DNA of 6,012 bases from an uncultured Bacilli bacterium (GTDB taxonomy: Bacteria > Bacillota_I > Bacilli_A > RF39 > UBA660): the NCBI GenBank assembly GCA_934101625.1, contig CAKORV010000046.1, forward strand, positions 1 through 6,012, given 5' to 3'. The notes below the pieces were generated by a model that was not told where the DNA came from, did no database searches, and saw nothing but the letters and a program-made list of their open reading frames with translations. Below, in pieces: positions 5,522 through 6,012 of this stretch. Made by a program: the position numbers and the translations under genes. The first letter of the stretch is position 1. Every line of letters begins with the position of its first letter.

Positions 5522-6012
5522 TTATCCATTCTGTTAGTATTTCTTTGCTATTTTTTATCTCTTTTATTAATTTTTCATTTGTGGATACATCATGTTTGTT
5601 ACATATTTCTATTAAATTAGTTAAACCAATAAATTCACATAAACCATTTATTTTATCTAATGTACTTTTGTATTCATCAATTAAGTTGTCTTTATTATAT
5701 TTATTTAAATCTTTTATTAATTCATCAATATCATTTAAATATGTTTCTACACTACTTTTATAAAGATTTATATCATTTGCATACATGGAATCAATTACTG
5801 ATGTATCTATTCCGTGTTCTTCTAAGTATGATAAATTATTTGATGTTGAGTTTTCTGGTTGAGTTTTAATAGGTTGTTTTTCTGACTCTTTTATATCTTT
5901 TGTTATTACTGATTGAACTGATTTATTTGAAGTATTTAATATTTTACCTAGTACTTCTTCTAATTCTGGTCTTTGTATTGGTTTACTTAGATAATCTATA
6001 AATCCTTCACTT
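5508..6012 (-). CDS. Response regulator, C-terminal part: end of receiver domain plus degenerate HPt-like domain (5' end cut by window edge)
   Basis: The frame is open to the right edge, giving 167 visible residues; the Met at 5786 is internal, not the start. Visible residues 1-24 (GFIDYLSKPIQRPELEEVLGK) are the end of a CheY-like receiver domain: the conserved Lys-Pro at 10-11 and final helix. The phosphorylated Asp would lie outside the window. A Ser/Gln/Asn-rich linker (about 25-62) leads to a helical domain at about 65-140. Its HGIDTSVIDSMYANDINLY opening and LDKINGLCEFIGLTNL segment follow the HPt pattern, with Gly and Ile-Gly kept, but the phospho-accepting His aligns with Asp119. It could relay signals or sit on a partner without transferring phosphate. 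A hybrid histidine kinase ending in receiver plus HPt is equally possible because the N-terminus is missing. It has its own terminator, so it is probably not in the downstream operon, though it may control it. Confidence 0.85.
   Translation of the reverse strand, partial: SEGFIDYLSKPIQRPELEEVLGKILNTSNKSVQSVITKDIKESEKQPIKTQPENSTSNNLSYLEEHGIDTSVIDSMYANDINLYKSSVETYLNDIDELIKDLNKYNKDNLIDEYKSTLDKINGLCEFIGLTNLIEICNKHDVSTNEKLIKEIKNSKEILTEWIKNNV

Noticed and set aside
5508..5786. A free-standing 92-residue gene starting at the Met at 5786
   Set aside because: The same frame stays open to the right edge and encodes a receiver-domain end before this Met. There is no good ribosome site at 5786, so it is an internal codon.
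5545..5869. Two overlapping plus-strand open frames opposite the response-regulator gene
   Set aside because: Both are antisense to the HPt-like coding region and resemble low-complexity shadow products.
1..6012. Mycoplasma-type genetic code (TGA as Trp)
   Set aside because: Conserved Trp residues use TGG and no reading frame needs TGA read through, so the standard bacterial code fits.

Overview
The window is AT-rich, and all four protein genes lie on the minus strand, so it reads from right to left. The A/T-rich codon use, TGG for Trp, TAA at every visible stop, Gram-positive cell-wall proteins and purine-rich ribosome binding sites fit a low-GC Firmicutes relative. An uncultured gut Bacilli or Mollicutes-like lineage (RF39 type) or a Clostridium relative would fit, but the sequence alone does not settle this. 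The standard bacterial code applies.

Right edge (5508-6012): the 3' end of a signalling gene. It holds the last part of a response-regulator receiver domain, a linker, and a helical domain that looks like an HPt domain with its phospho-accepting His replaced by Asp. The gene ends in a hairpin terminator whose loop contains the stop codon. A 95-base gap follows, carrying an extended -10 promoter for the next transcription unit.

Main unit (5412 to 1): three tightly packed genes. (1) A secreted 734-residue cell-wall hydrolase: signal peptide, two SH3 domains, LytG-like glucosaminidase, cadherin-like beta-sandwich, a further beta domain and a C-terminal type I dockerin. (2) Fourteen bases on, a 473-residue membrane protein: signal peptide, cohesin-like domain, cadherin-like beta-sandwich, a duplicated unrecognised module, one transmembrane helix and a Lys/Glu-rich cytoplasmic tail. 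(3) Overlapping it by 14 bases, a LytR-CpsA-Psr (LCP) glycan ligase with three N-terminal membrane helices, an extracellular substrate-binding-like domain, the LCP catalytic domain and a C-terminal PASTA domain that reaches the left edge.

The main point of interest is a dockerin-tagged autolysin encoded directly before a membrane-anchored cohesin protein. This suggests a small non-cellulosomal cohesin-dockerin system that holds a peptidoglycan hydrolase at the membrane, made together with an enzyme that attaches glycans to peptidoglycan. The domain assignments are read from sequence patterns; the interaction is an inference from domain pairing and operon order.
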